Below are positions 50,267 to 59,690 of a DNA stretch of 60,397 bases, piece by piece. Location of the stretch: positions 1 through 60,397 of the forward strand of contig JAFZVN010000092.1 of the NCBI GenBank assembly GCA_017617805.1, written 5' to 3'. This stretch comes from Bacteroidaceae bacterium (lineage in GTDB: Bacteria > Bacteroidota > Bacteroidia > Bacteroidales > Bacteroidaceae). Positions within the stretch are counted from its first letter, which is position 1. The number at the start of each line of letters is the position of its first letter. The notes beneath the pieces are model-generated. The model had not been told where the DNA came from. It saw only the letters and a list, made by a program, of their open reading frames with translations, and ran no database searches. A program made the position numbers and the translations under genes.

Positions 50267-51444
50267 TGGGCAATTCTCTTATAATCATGTGTCAACAGCT
50301 CCCACATCTCCACAAACCAAATGATCGTGACAGGCAATGCCTTCAAAGCATAACGCACCATTGTGACTTGTCGGAAATGTCGTGGGAACAGGTCGGTGGA
50401 ACTCAAGCTGGTCAGCACAAAGGCAAACACCAATAGGGCAATCTCCCATTTGCCTCGTTTCCAAGGAGCGGCTGTGTACCAAATCACCACACCCACCATC
50501 GCAATGATATAGCCGTATGCCTCTGTGCTGGTACTCAAGATGCAAATGCAGATGAGGCCAGAAGACAAGATGGTTTCACGGAAAGCGATATGTTGGTACT
50601 GGTTCCTTCTGAACAGTGGCGTGAAGAAGAACAGCGCACAAGGAACAAACACCCACAAGTCCGAATAGGTGGTGCATCCGCTGAAATTACGCACCAAACC
50701 CAAGAGAGAGATGTTCTGCTTAGTCTCAAACAGCAGGTTGTGGTCGTTCTTGATGGCCAATGCCTTCATCCATTCCACATATTCGTTACACGTGTAGTCA
50801 AAGCCAAACATCAGCATGGGAAGGATGGCAAAGAAGAGCATCCACGCCACCCAAGTCCAAACGAAACGCCACTTGTGCTTCGAGAAGAAGACAAACAGCA
50901 AGCCGACAATGCCAAAGAGTTTGGTCATCGTTCCCATCGCAATGAAGAACGTCGCCCAATGGTCTTGCTCCTTCTCCACCAACAGGAACGTGAGCATGAT
51001 GCCCGACACCACCAACGTGTTCAGTTCAGCGTCCAGTACACAGTTCAAGATTTCCTGAAGACAGAACCACATGATGAACACCTGCTGATACTTCGTGAGC
51101 CACGAAATGCGGAGGGTGAAGAACATGAAGAAGGTGATGAAGATCTCCCAAATCACCTGCCCCACCCAATCGTTCATCAGCGAGAAGGGAGCAATCAGCG
51201 AAGCGAACGTAGGACCATACAGGAAATAATTCGTGTCCTCCTCATACAGAGGATAAAGCGGCATATTCGCCCACGCATGGTCGAACGAATGGGTAAATAT
51301 CAGATAATCATAGTCAGGATGGCCGCCATGCACAATCTTGTATATACAAAACAGCGTCACCAATCCCCACACCACAGCCAAAGTGCGGTAATCGCTCAGC
51401 CAAGGCTGCTTGAAAAACTGTCCAATCTTATTTTTCATTGTCAA
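50263..51444 (-). CDS. GT87-type polyprenyl-linked glycosyltransferase
   Basis: 393 residues, ~9 hydrophobic helices. Near the N-terminus VHGGHPDYDYLIFTHSFDHAW and LYPLYEEDTNYFLYGPTFASLIAPFSLM match the DUF2029/GT87 mannosyltransferase-like family (acidic residue in the first loop, Y-GP motif). Predicted to move a sugar from a polyprenyl-phosphate donor onto a lipid or glycan. It acts with the GT2 and GtrA gene products upstream. An in-frame Met two codons after the chosen start is possible. Confidence 0.8.
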   Translation of the reverse strand: MTMKNKIGQFFKQPWLSDYRTLAVVWGLVTLFCIYKIVHGGHPDYDYLIFTHSFDHAWANMPLYPLYEEDTNYFLYGPTFASLIAPFSLMNDWVGQVIWEIFITFFMFFTLRISWLTKYQQVFIMWFCLQEILNCVLDAELNTLVVSGIMLTFLLVEKEQDHWATFFIAMGTMTKLFGIVGLLFVFFSKHKWRFVWTWVAWMLFFAILPMLMFGFDYTCNEYVEWMKALAIKNDHNLLFETKQNISLLGLVRNFSGCTTYSDLWVFVPCALFFFTPLFRRNQYQHIAFRETILSSGLICICILSTSTEAYGYIIAMVGVVIWYTAAPWKRGKWEIALLVFAFVLTSLSSTDLFPRHFRQVTMVRYALKALPVTIIWFVEMWELLTHDYKRIAQ

Positions 51445-51500
51445 CTTTAATTCTTCAATTTTTCTTATCGTATCTTTAGTACGCTTGGCTCGTCCAAGAA

Positions 51501-51563
51501 TTCTTCAACTCTTCAATTCTTCAACTCTTCAATTCTTCAACTCTTCAATTCTTCAACCCTTCC
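51501..51563. repeat. 16-bp tandem repeat, four units
   Basis: TTCTTCAACTCTTCAA occurs three times perfectly (51501-51548) and once partly. On the minus strand it encodes the C-terminus VEELKS of the GT2 protein and gives its TGA stop (51537-51539), then fills the spacer to the GT87 gene. Confidence 0.9.
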
Positions 51564-52493
51564 TCTCTCCCCATTATAACTGCTCACAAAATAGCCTGGG
51601 CGACGTTTCGATTCATTGAACACCCTCGCCAGATACTCACCGATCACGCCAATGCAAATCAGTTGTGCGCCACCCAAGAACAGCATCGTCACCATGATGG
51701 TCGGATAACCAGCCACAGGGTCGCCATACAGATTCGTCACAATAATGATATAGATGAGATAGAGGAAAGCACACAGCGACACCACCAATCCCAACACACT
51801 GGCCATCCTCAATGGCGCCGTCGTGTAAGACATGATACCGTTCAGCGCCAGATTCAGCAACGCCCTGTAACTCCATTTCGACACACCAGCCTGACGTTCC
51901 TGCTGCTGATAGAAAATTCCTTTCTTCCGAAAACCGATCCACGAATACATGCCCTTCGTGTTTCGTTCCACCTCACGCATCTGCTTCAGAGCGTCTATGC
52001 ACGAACGGTCGAGCAGACGGAAATCCCCTGTGTCCTTCTGAATGGGCACACGGGTGAACATCTGCAGCAGGTTGTAATACCATTGCGAGGTCTTCCGCTT
52101 CATCCACGACTCCTTCGAACCTTGACGGGTCGCATACACATCATCATACCCCTCTTCCCACCAATGCAACATCTCAGGAATCACATCAACCGGGTGCTGC
52201 ATGTCAAAATCCATGATAATCAGCGCATCTCCCTTCACATAGTCAAACCCAGCCATCATCGCCAGCTCCTTTCCATAATTACGCGACAAGTCGATGTAAT
52301 TCCAATGCTCAGCATCCTCACGATGCAGACGAGCCATCTGCTGCAACGTGTGGTCGGTAGAACCATCGTTCACCATCAGAAACTCCCACTCATAACCAGG
52401 ATTCTCCTCCAGAACCCGTTTCATGCACTGCTCCAAAACGGGGAAAGAAGCCTCCTCATTATAGGCAGGAAGTAAAATCGTCACCTTTTTCAT
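51537..52493 (-). CDS. Family 2 glycosyltransferase, polyprenyl-phosphate sugar type
   Basis: 318 residues. GT-A domain: VTILLPAYNEEASFPVLEQ, FLMVNDGSTDHTLQQ, DALIIMDFDMQHPVDVIPEML with the metal-binding acidic motif, KDTGDFRLLDRSCIDAL. Two C-terminal membrane helices (ASVLGLVVSLCAFLYLIYIIIV, TIMVTMLFLGGAQLICIGVIGEY) make it GtrB/DPMS type. It should charge undecaprenyl phosphate with a hexose. GtrA, 12 bp upstream, is its usual flippase partner. The final residues come from a 16-bp tandem repeat, so the C-terminus may vary in length between strains. Confidence 0.88.
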   Translation of the reverse strand: MKKVTILLPAYNEEASFPVLEQCMKRVLEENPGYEWEFLMVNDGSTDHTLQQMARLHREDAEHWNYIDLSRNYGKELAMMAGFDYVKGDALIIMDFDMQHPVDVIPEMLHWWEEGYDDVYATRQGSKESWMKRKTSQWYYNLLQMFTRVPIQKDTGDFRLLDRSCIDALKQMREVERNTKGMYSWIGFRKKGIFYQQQERQAGVSKWSYRALLNLALNGIMSYTTAPLRMASVLGLVVSLCAFLYLIYIIIVTNLYGDPVAGYPTIMVTMLFLGGAQLICIGVIGEYLARVFNESKRRPGYFVSSYNGERGRVEELKS

Positions 52494-52505
52494 CTTGTTG
52501 CTATA

Positions 52506-52889
52506 TCACTTCTTCTTATACACATACCTCAATATCAAGAAATTGGTTGGCACAGCCACCATCAATACCAGCACAGGAGCCAGCAAGCGATGAACGCCCC
52601 ACACAGTCAGCAGATGGAACAGCACCACATGAATCAGATAGTTCACCACATGGCTCCCACTGAAACCCAATAATCGCATCCACGTGGGACGGGCATGGAA
52701 TGTCCAGTAGCAAGTCATGAAATAGTTATAGATGAACGAAACGATATAACCTATCGAGTAGGCAATGTCTATCTGGATGAACTGCATCGCCAACACATAC
52801 ACACCATAATGGATGCCAGCTGAAACGCCACCGTTCACGCAGAAACGCATGAACTGAGCCAACTTAGGATGTCCCTTCTCAATTTCCAT
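52506..52889 (-). CDS. GtrA family membrane protein
   Basis: 127 residues with four predicted helices: FCVNGGVSAGIHYGVYVLAM, IAYSIGYIVSFIYNYFMTCYWTF (GtrA signature N/Y-F-x(4)-W-F), NYLIHVVLFHLLTVWG and LLAPVLVLMVAVPTNFLILRYVY. GtrA proteins are thought to flip undecaprenyl-phosphate sugars. First gene of the operon, with the promoter just upstream. Confidence 0.88.
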   Translation of the reverse strand: MEIEKGHPKLAQFMRFCVNGGVSAGIHYGVYVLAMQFIQIDIAYSIGYIVSFIYNYFMTCYWTFHARPTWMRLLGFSGSHVVNYLIHVVLFHLLTVWGVHRLLAPVLVLMVAVPTNFLILRYVYKKK

Positions 52890-52922
52890 CCAATTTCTTC
52901 ATTCTGATTCTTATTTCATGTG

Positions 52923-52930
52923 CAAAGTTA
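52923..52930 (-). promoter_or_regulatory. -7 box of the gtrA-GT2-GT87-deacetylase operon
   Basis: TAACTTTG on the minus strand, 33 bp before the gtrA ATG. The region 52890-53073 is shared with the divergent zinc-ribbon gene. Confidence 0.65.
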
Positions 52931-53003
52931 GGCAAAAAAAATGATTCATCGCCTAATCACGACAAAATATCTGAAAAAGTTTGGAAGGAATCGAGAAATC
53001 CAC

Positions 53004-53011
53004 TATTTTTG
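53004..53011 (+). promoter_or_regulatory. -7 box of the zinc-ribbon gene
   Basis: TATTTTTG 62 bp before the ATG at 53074. The leader it would make contains an 8-bp repeat (53029-53070). Confidence 0.6.
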
Positions 53012-53028
53012 CACCCAATCTTTACTTC

Positions 53029-53070
53029 ATTTTTTCAACTCTTCAATTTTTCAACTTTTCAATTCTTAAC
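53029..53070. repeat. 8-bp tandem repeat in the leader of the zinc-ribbon gene
   Basis: Units of TTTTTCAA / CTCTTCAA / TTTTTCAA / CTTTTCAA / TTCTTAAC directly precede the ATG. Confidence 0.75.
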
Positions 53071-53073
53071 GAT

Positions 53074-53943
53074 ATGAAATACTGTTCCAATTGTGGCACT
53101 CAGTTGCCCGACGATGCAAAGTTCTGTTTCTCATGTGGTACGGCAGCTAGCATACCCACTCCTCCCACTCAGGAGTCTGCTGCACCATCCTATCACACGC
53201 CTGCCAACGCAGTTCCTCCCACACCGCCATCAGCTCAGACACAGACGCCTCCCCCACCGCCATCTGGCTCCGCTGCCCCACTCGCTGCCACCATCACAGG
53301 CGAGAAACGGCAACGTCGCACCTACGACGAGGAGGTCTTGCAGCAGGGTGTCACCCTCTGCGACGATGGCAAGTATCGCTGGATTTATGCGCTCAACATG
53401 TGGAAGAACCCCACCATCCTCCTTTTGGTGGTGAAGATATTCTTCTGGATATTCGTCGGCATCTGGGCATTGATGATTCTCTTCCACATCTGCGAATACA
53501 AATGGGATTGGGACACCATCTGGGGCATGACATGGCCTTTCCTGATTCTCATGGGCGTATTTGCCGTCATCACTTTGCTGGCCTACGCCATCATCGCAGG
53601 CATGTATGGTGGCAAGTATATTGTGCGCTTCACGATGGACGAGCAAGGAATCTTGCACGAGCAAATCCCCTCACAAGCCAAGAAAGCACAAAAACTCGGT
53701 GCCGTCACCGCCGTTGCTGGTGCCCTGACTGGCAAACCCGCGATGGTGGGACTGGGTGTCTCTTCCGCTGCACGCACCTCCATGTCCTCCGACTTCGCCA
53801 GTGTGCGTAGCGTGAAAGCCTACAAGCGCACCAACGTCATCAAGATCCGAGAGATTCTCTCCAACAACCAAGTCTATGTCCGCGACGAGGACTTCGACTT
53901 CGTCTATAACTATATCAAGTCACACTGTCCAAGGGTGAAGTAA
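53074..53943 (+). CDS. Zinc-ribbon membrane protein
   Basis: 289 residues. A zinc ribbon at the N-terminus (MKYCSNCGTQLPDDAKFCFSCGTA, two Cys-x2-Cys) leads into a Pro/Thr/Ser-rich disordered segment (~28-75). Two membrane helices follow (ILLLVVKIFFWIFVGIWALMILF, FLILMGVFAVITLLAYAIIAGMY) and a C-terminal cytoplasmic part ~105 long with VRFTMDEQGILHEQIPSQAKKAQKLG and FDFVYNYIKSHCPRVK. Such proteins are widespread with no known biochemistry. The Met at 53074 was chosen because upstream codons are repeat DNA. Confidence 0.75.
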   Translation: MKYCSNCGTQLPDDAKFCFSCGTAASIPTPPTQESAAPSYHTPANAVPPTPPSAQTQTPPPPPSGSAAPLAATITGEKRQRRTYDEEVLQQGVTLCDDGKYRWIYALNMWKNPTILLLVVKIFFWIFVGIWALMILFHICEYKWDWDTIWGMTWPFLILMGVFAVITLLAYAIIAGMYGGKYIVRFTMDEQGILHEQIPSQAKKAQKLGAVTAVAGALTGKPAMVGLGVSSAARTSMSSDFASVRSVKAYKRTNVIKIREILSNNQVYVRDEDFDFVYNYIKSHCPRVK

Positions 53944-53988
53944 CTCTTCTGAAAAAACGTATCATCATCAACTAAACGGCAAACGAGC

Positions 53989-54906
53989 ATGAAAACAAAA
54001 CGCTTTTTGAATAGTTGCCTATGGACAATCGGCACAATCGTAATGACTACAGCTCTGGTGAGTTGTGGCTGGATGAATGGTGGGAAGGGAGGAGGAAAAG
54101 ACCCGTCCCCAATGACCAAGAAGGATCACTACGATCAAATTGAGGTGCCTTCCAGTTTCTCTGAAGATCGTGAGACCATCACCATCGATGGTGTCTCGTT
54201 CACGATGATTCGCGTGGAGGGAGGTAGTTTCTATATGGGAGCACAAGGCACGGATGCTGCTGGTCAGAACTACGACCCAGATGCTGAGGAGGGTGAAGGC
54301 ACCGTCCGTCTGGACACCATCAAGACTTTCTACATCGGAGAGACCGAGGTGACGCAGGCTCTGTGGACAGCCTTGACGGGCGATGATTCCCTGGAGAAGA
54401 ACCCACCCCAGTTTGAAGGTGTGGTTACGTATGATGAGATAGGTCCTCAGCGTCCTATGTGTTTTGTGAGCGCATTGAACAGCGAACGATTCATTACGAC
54501 GCTGAATGAGGTGACGGGTTGCAAGTTCCGTCTGCCCACCGAGGCAGAATGGGAGTTTGCAGCACGAGGCGGCAACCAATCCAGAGGGTTCAAGTATAGT
54601 GGTAGCGATGATATTGACGAAGTGGCATGGTACAGAGGAAATACAGACGGGAAAGGGAGTCATGACGTGAAGACAAAAGCCCCCAACGAACTGGGTCTGT
54701 ACGACATGAGTGGAAACGCATGTGAGTGGGTGAGCGATGAATGGATTGGATACTACTACACTGACACACCGATGACTGTCCGTGTCCATCGTGGCGGCAG
54801 TTGGTTTGACGAAAAGGAAAAATGTCGCGTGTCAGCCCGCAGCGGAGAGGATGAGGAGGCTGGCTTCAACATCATCGGTTTCCGTCTCGCCCTTGAGGTG
54901 GAATAA
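53989..54906 (+). CDS. Formylglycine-generating-enzyme-like (SUMF1) exported protein
   Basis: 305 residues. An N-terminal signal, probably lipoprotein (IVMTTALVSCGW). The FGE-sulfatase domain covers ~65-303: FTMIRVEGGSFYMGAQG, TFYIGETEVTQALWTAL, CKFRLPTEAEWEFAARGG, LGLYDMSGNACEWVSDEW, VHRGGSWFDEKEKCRVSAR and IIGFRLALEVE. The active-site cysteine pair of true aerobic FGE is not evident, so it may bind rather than oxidise its partner. Such proteins occur near gliding/T9SS or sulfatase genes elsewhere; no sulfatase is seen here. Confidence 0.82.
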   Translation: MKTKRFLNSCLWTIGTIVMTTALVSCGWMNGGKGGGKDPSPMTKKDHYDQIEVPSSFSEDRETITIDGVSFTMIRVEGGSFYMGAQGTDAAGQNYDPDAEEGEGTVRLDTIKTFYIGETEVTQALWTALTGDDSLEKNPPQFEGVVTYDEIGPQRPMCFVSALNSERFITTLNEVTGCKFRLPTEAEWEFAARGGNQSRGFKYSGSDDIDEVAWYRGNTDGKGSHDVKTKAPNELGLYDMSGNACEWVSDEWIGYYYTDTPMTVRVHRGGSWFDEKEKCRVSARSGEDEEAGFNIIGFRLALEVE

Positions 54907-55361
54907 AATGAGCGCTTATTTGCATGTGTCGAGAAAGGCCATCTCATACCCTCGGCAGATTCTTGTTTGTTGTCATAATTTTTCACTTTTAGTTTTCTTT
55001 TTGTTCACACACTCGGTCTTGGTGAGGATGTAGCAGGGTACTTCGCGTGTTCCGCCATTGGGCTGAACGATGGTTCGGGATGTCAGCTGAAATTTCAGCC
55101 CACATGTTTTTTCCCATGCAGGCTCCATTTTCGGATGGCTTTCAGCATGATAATCAAACACATAACAAAAATCGAGGCGAAAACGCCCCGATTTGGATGA
55201 AATCTTCGCACAATGCCGATGGACAAAGGCTTGGAAGCGGATGGAGGGAAAAATGAGTGTAAAGTGGAGGTGGCAAAGGACCACATCAAGCAGATGGGTC
55301 ATGGCACACTTATCAGCACAGCTGCCAATACTAAAATAATCTTCTTCATCTTCCTTTGCAT
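54907..55361. other. Gene-free gap with a minus-strand terminator
   Basis: No convincing gene. AAATCGAGGCG-AAAA-CGCCCCGATTT at 55171-55196 is a strong hairpin and on the minus strand is followed by TTTTTG, so it is likely the terminator of the minus-strand thioredoxin-like gene. A heptamer-like AATTTTTCACTTTTAG lies at 54977-54992. The minus frame 54973-55302 runs across the terminator and is probably not a gene. Confidence 0.6.
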
Positions 55362-57329
55362 TTATTGGATTAGTAATTGTTCTATGGCAGCAACTACGCT
55401 ACTAGGGTTGGATGGTCTGGGTGCTCTGCCTGGCAATAGATGTCCCGTGGTATCTACAATTCGGTAGGTGGGGAAGCCACTGATTTCCAGATAACGCTCA
55501 ATGGCACTTTCCTGTTCACGGGGCAGGTTATAGTGAACAGCATTGTCGGTGTCGAGATGTTTCTGGCTAATAAAGGTGCGCCATGCGTCTTCGGGGCTGT
55601 TATTGCAGAAATAGAGATAGACAACGGGCTTGCCTTGCAAGAGTTTCTTCAGGGTGGGGACATGCTCCATCTCTCCGCGACAAGGACCACACCACGTGCC
55701 CCACACATCCACATAAATGACAGACTCTCGGAAGGGAGCTATGATGCGTTCGAAGAGTTCTTTTCCGTCCATGATGTCCTTCAGTGACTCATCGGGCACA
55801 CGAAGAGAAGCAGGAGTTCCCTCCTTAGGTGTCGCCACTGTCTGCTTTTGTTGATATTCTGCCAAGAAATCCTTGATACGCTGATTGGCATCGTCGATGG
55901 CTTGAAGAAGTCGAGACTGGTGAAGCTTCTGATGTGCCAGTTCCATTACACGTGGCGAAGCTTCGTGAGTTTTGCCATCTACATCCTTCATGAAAGTCTG
56001 TGCCTTGAGGATTTCTCGGGCATCGTCGTCCAAGTCAAGCGAATCGAGGATGCTCACGGTGAGCGGAACGTCCGTCTCACTATTTTCCCAGTCCCAGTAT
56101 TTTGCAATGAGAGGTTTGCCCAAGATGGGGATGATGTCGGACTGATATGCCTTGTTCAGGTCGGCATCCCCGTTATAGTTGGCAAGCAATGCTTGGAAGC
56201 CCTTCACTTTCTGCAACTCTTCATCAGTCAGTTGCACCCTACCTTGTTGATAAAGCTGATAGATGAAATCGGAGGGATCAGTCAATGCAGAATGTTTGAC
56301 GTCTGCCAATGCTGATAGGTAGTAATTGATAGAAAAACCAAATTCGTTGCGGCACATGAATGGCACTTCCGAGCGCATCCATTGCAGTGGATTCAGTTCC
56401 GCTTCAGTCTTCTGTAACAGGTCCACTTGGCTCTCACCAGTGGAAGGCCAGCAACATTTCAGGAGCATTGGATAGGCTAACTGATTCTGTATGTTGTCCT
56501 GATAATAGGTACGGAAACGGCGGGACAGGTTCGGTCTGGCTGTATATAGGGAGTCTATCCTTGTCTGGCATACTGCCATCCTACGACGCTGTTGCACAAT
56601 CGTGCTGTCCATCGTCAAATCGTTTGTTCTCACGAAATCAGGATGGAAGTCTGCACCTAGCAGTTCGTTGTTAAATCGGGCATATTTTCCACCCATCACG
56701 TAGGCACGGTCGTTCACATCGTCAATGTAGAGCAAAAGCGAATCACAGCCCTCCACAGCCAACATCCCCCAAAAACGGTGTTCCAGCAGATGTTCGGACT
56801 CATTGAAGATTCCCATCACAGAAGGTCCTGTCACAGGTAGCCTCACCTCAAAGCGCCCTTGAGTGTCAGCCTTCTTAATCTCTTTGATTTGCTTGCCATC
56901 GAAGAGACGTTCAATATAAGACACATATTCCGTCCCCTTCTTTGTAGTGTGCACACACACCCGAAGCGTAACACTATCCTCTTCGGCATGTATGCCACTT
57001 ACCCATACAGTCTCATCTTTGAAAGGGTAATCAGGCAGATGCTTAGAGGTCAGCACCGATGTCTGATGCTTCACGCCATCGATAGTAACAGTGTTCTTCT
57101 TCAGCCGCACCTCTTTGTGTTGCCCGTCCTTGCTGAGCACATAGCAGTTTCTCCCCACTTCATCATATTCCCAATACTCGCAATCAAAGATTGCATAATC
57201 GTCGAATAGCCCGATGAGCCATTCCCCCGTTGTCTCGTCCCTCAAACAGAGGTGGAGGCCAGATTTCACCTGTCCCCACCCCACCGTTCCGACCATAGCT
57301 AGCAATACGGCTAAAATAGGATCCTTCAT
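55362..57329 (-). CDS. TlpA-like thioredoxin-fold exported protein
   Basis: 655 residues. Signal peptide (MKDPILAVLLAMVGTVGWGQ). The N-terminal ~480 residues are of unknown fold and seem specific to Bacteroidales; a segment around FEVRLPVTGPSVMGI recalls beta-sandwich domains that precede TlpA modules. The last ~150 residues are thioredoxin-like: VIYVDVWGTWCGPCRGEMEHVPTL with the redox CGPC, KPVVYLYFCNN, and the cis-Pro loop ISGFPTYRIVD. Predicted periplasmic disulfide reductase or sensor. The Met at 57329 starts the signal peptide; the frame extends to 57377 without a better one. Confidence 0.8.
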   Translation of the reverse strand: MKDPILAVLLAMVGTVGWGQVKSGLHLCLRDETTGEWLIGLFDDYAIFDCEYWEYDEVGRNCYVLSKDGQHKEVRLKKNTVTIDGVKHQTSVLTSKHLPDYPFKDETVWVSGIHAEEDSVTLRVCVHTTKKGTEYVSYIERLFDGKQIKEIKKADTQGRFEVRLPVTGPSVMGIFNESEHLLEHRFWGMLAVEGCDSLLLYIDDVNDRAYVMGGKYARFNNELLGADFHPDFVRTNDLTMDSTIVQQRRRMAVCQTRIDSLYTARPNLSRRFRTYYQDNIQNQLAYPMLLKCCWPSTGESQVDLLQKTEAELNPLQWMRSEVPFMCRNEFGFSINYYLSALADVKHSALTDPSDFIYQLYQQGRVQLTDEELQKVKGFQALLANYNGDADLNKAYQSDIIPILGKPLIAKYWDWENSETDVPLTVSILDSLDLDDDAREILKAQTFMKDVDGKTHEASPRVMELAHQKLHQSRLLQAIDDANQRIKDFLAEYQQKQTVATPKEGTPASLRVPDESLKDIMDGKELFERIIAPFRESVIYVDVWGTWCGPCRGEMEHVPTLKKLLQGKPVVYLYFCNNSPEDAWRTFISQKHLDTDNAVHYNLPREQESAIERYLEISGFPTYRIVDTTGHLLPGRAPRPSNPSSVVAAIEQLLIQ

Positions 57330-57485
57330 TTCTTTTTTTCCCACAATAACGAAGATGCTATGCTTTCTGTGACTCAAAACGTGTTAAAAAAACAAAAGAA
57401 TTCCTTTTTTAACAATTTCACGCATGAAAATTGATAGAAACGGGAACTTTTATTTCAAAACAATGATGTCGCTCCACCTTGTGAC

Positions 57486-58127
57486 TTAATTCTGGGGAAC
57501 GCACGACAATGCCCCCTTCAGTTTTTTCCGATGCCGTTTCTTTATAGCCACTCCCTTTGCAGAATAAAGATTAATGAGTGTGTACATTCCTTTTAATTTG
57601 TAGTCTTTGTAGTATTTGTCATAATATGGATTCCTTGAACTGAGAGCAATTCTTTTATTTTTCCAATACTCACCGTTTAGCTTGTAAATTTTCAGATATA
57701 AGTCAGTCGAATCACCAAGCACAATCTTGTATTCAGGCACATCCACCGCATCTATTATATGTTTAACATCCCAATATATGGAATCCCAATGGGATGAATG
57801 ATCATAATCATTCCATTCTTGCATCAATCTCATAAAACCATATTCTTTGTATTCAATATAATATGTTAATTCATTAAAACTATATATAAAACAATCCTCA
57901 CTACTAAAATCCATATCATGTAGCATATTACGTTCCGATATTCCTGGTATTAGCCAAGAGACTTGAAACCTTTCATTATGTTTTTTTCCTCCCAATACGC
58001 CATCATAAAAATACCAGTCACCATGCGAGAAATCTTTGTTCTGGGCATAAGAGACAGGAAATGCAACCGCAAACAAGAATAATAGGATAAAGAATCTCTT
58101 TCTCTGGATGGTTTGTATATCGTTCAT
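57486..58127 (-). CDS. Exported protein of unknown function, AT-rich
   Basis: 213 residues. Signal sequence ILLFLFAVAFPVSYAQ after a basic start (QRKRFF). The mature part is rich in Tyr, Trp, Asp and Lys (WYFYDGVLGGKKHNERF, YKEYGFMRLMQEWNDYD, NPYYDKYYKDYKLKGMYTL) with no family I recognise. Codon use is more AT-rich than the genes to its left. A promoter (TACCTTTG on the minus strand, 58145-58152) lies just upstream of 58127 and rules out the longer frame that begins at 58175. Confidence 0.65.
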   Translation of the reverse strand: MNDIQTIQRKRFFILLFLFAVAFPVSYAQNKDFSHGDWYFYDGVLGGKKHNERFQVSWLIPGISERNMLHDMDFSSEDCFIYSFNELTYYIEYKEYGFMRLMQEWNDYDHSSHWDSIYWDVKHIIDAVDVPEYKIVLGDSTDLYLKIYKLNGEYWKNKRIALSSRNPYYDKYYKDYKLKGMYTLINLYSAKGVAIKKRHRKKLKGALSCVPQN

Positions 58128-58324
58128 AGTTTTTCTATTTTTTGCAAAGGTACTCCAATTCTTTGAAACATCCAAGGTTTTGATGAAAATCTTATGGACT
58201 CATGTGTCAACAAAAGCATTTGTACATAGTGTTCCATTTAATCTTGTAGCATGATCCACTTTTCTTGTTCTTGATTATATTGAAATTTGTATTCTCTGGT
58301 TTCAGAGCATGCAATTATTAATTT

Positions 58325-59629
58325 TTATTTCGTCATTCCAATCGGAAGATAATATACCATACGGCAAGGAATACCGTGTTGCTTAGCTGGCACCCATGGA
58401 GGCATATCTCTGATGATGTCCATCAATATGTCTTCATTAGTCTTTCCTACAAATTTGACTACTGAGATATTTGATAAAGTTCCATCTTTTTCCACTATGA
58501 ATTGTACAATACCTCCTTCATCCTTTTCCAACCCATGAAATGCAATTTTCTGCTGCAAATATAACGACAGAGCCTGTCCTCCGCCTCGAAACTCAGGATT
58601 CTCCTCAGCTACATAATATATATCAGATATAGAATTGTCTGTCACATCCACAACCTCTTGTTTCTTCAAATCATAAAGAATTTTAAGATAGATTCCAGGG
58701 GCCACATTGCATCCAACATCTGACATCCCAACAACCTTGTCTCGTTCCGGAAAGTTCTCACCATTTCTTTTTATTTGAATAGATCTAGATAGTGCTTTAG
58801 GGAATGTGCCATCAATGAAGAATTTATGTCCTTTAAGCACAAAATACTTACATCTTTTCTTTCTGTAATCGCCACATCCGATAGATTGTACATACATAAC
58901 CAATGTGTCGCTTCTAAAGCTCTTCTCTGTTAGAATAAGAAAATTTTCTTTCTCAAATTTTTCCACATCAACCTTTGAAAGATTCTTTGTGTACTCATTG
59001 TCGTATAGTGCAGATTCTATCATGGTAAAAAAGGTGGATCTTCTTGCCGTAGAGTCTTGTTCAATCGGCCATCGTTCATATTGAATCCTCCTTTTCAGGA
59101 ATTCTTTGTTGTCTATTTTCAGTTGTTTTAATGGTTCGACGTCAAATAGCAAATATTTATTCTTATGATAATTTGAAAGCAACCAAGTCGCCTCTACAGA
59201 GTTGTTGTAGAAGTCATTGGAAATCAGTCTTCTTCCTTTTATCAGATATTTGGCTACATACAAAGTGCACTCTTTCAGCTTAATCTTTTGGGATGGATGT
59301 ATTTTCTTAAAGTTTCCATATTTTATAATCATTTCATCCCTATTATTATCACCAATAATGGTAGAGGGAAGGTGAGACACCCCCATCGTTGGATCAAGGC
59401 AATAGTCGGCTTGCGCATAGAAACTATCGGCAAAACTTTGCAAATCTTTATTCTGTTTATTAAACAGTACAACATCATCTGAAATTCCTTGCAGACACAT
59501 TGGATGACAGTTCTTCATTTTTATCATAATCTCATAATACAGCATACTATGAATACTATCATCGATTATCTGCCCCTGCATCGTAATACAATACAAGGCT
59601 ATAATAAAAGTAAATATAAATTTCATCAT
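58325..59629 (-). CDS. Exported protein with a C-terminal TonB-like domain
   Basis: 434 residues. Signal peptide MKFIFTFIIALYCITMQGQ. Residues ~20-330 are unrecognised. The last ~100 form a TonB C-terminal domain: NPEFRGGGQALSLYLQQKIAF, EGGIVQFIVEKDGTLSNISVV and DIIRDMPPWVPAKQHG. This matches the domain of the 28345-28785 protein, which ends similarly (IIKKMPKWEPGQLGG). No N-terminal anchor remains after cleavage. It is AT-rich like its neighbour. A -7 box (TATCTTTG on the minus strand, 59654-59661) lies 24 bp before the ATG. Confidence 0.72.
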   Translation of the reverse strand: MMKFIFTFIIALYCITMQGQIIDDSIHSMLYYEIMIKMKNCHPMCLQGISDDVVLFNKQNKDLQSFADSFYAQADYCLDPTMGVSHLPSTIIGDNNRDEMIIKYGNFKKIHPSQKIKLKECTLYVAKYLIKGRRLISNDFYNNSVEATWLLSNYHKNKYLLFDVEPLKQLKIDNKEFLKRRIQYERWPIEQDSTARRSTFFTMIESALYDNEYTKNLSKVDVEKFEKENFLILTEKSFRSDTLVMYVQSIGCGDYRKKRCKYFVLKGHKFFIDGTFPKALSRSIQIKRNGENFPERDKVVGMSDVGCNVAPGIYLKILYDLKKQEVVDVTDNSISDIYYVAEENPEFRGGGQALSLYLQQKIAFHGLEKDEGGIVQFIVEKDGTLSNISVVKFVGKTNEDILMDIIRDMPPWVPAKQHGIPCRMVYYLPIGMTK

Positions 59630-59690
59630 ACATTAACGAGAAGTGTTGCGCTGCAAAGATAGCTATTGATTTTCATTTTATGTTCTGATT

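Noticed and set aside
54973..55302. Possible 109-residue minus-strand gene
   Set aside because: It runs through a strong hairpin with a minus-strand T-run (55171-55196), has no ribosome-binding site or family resemblance, and fits better as the 3' region of the thioredoxin-like gene.
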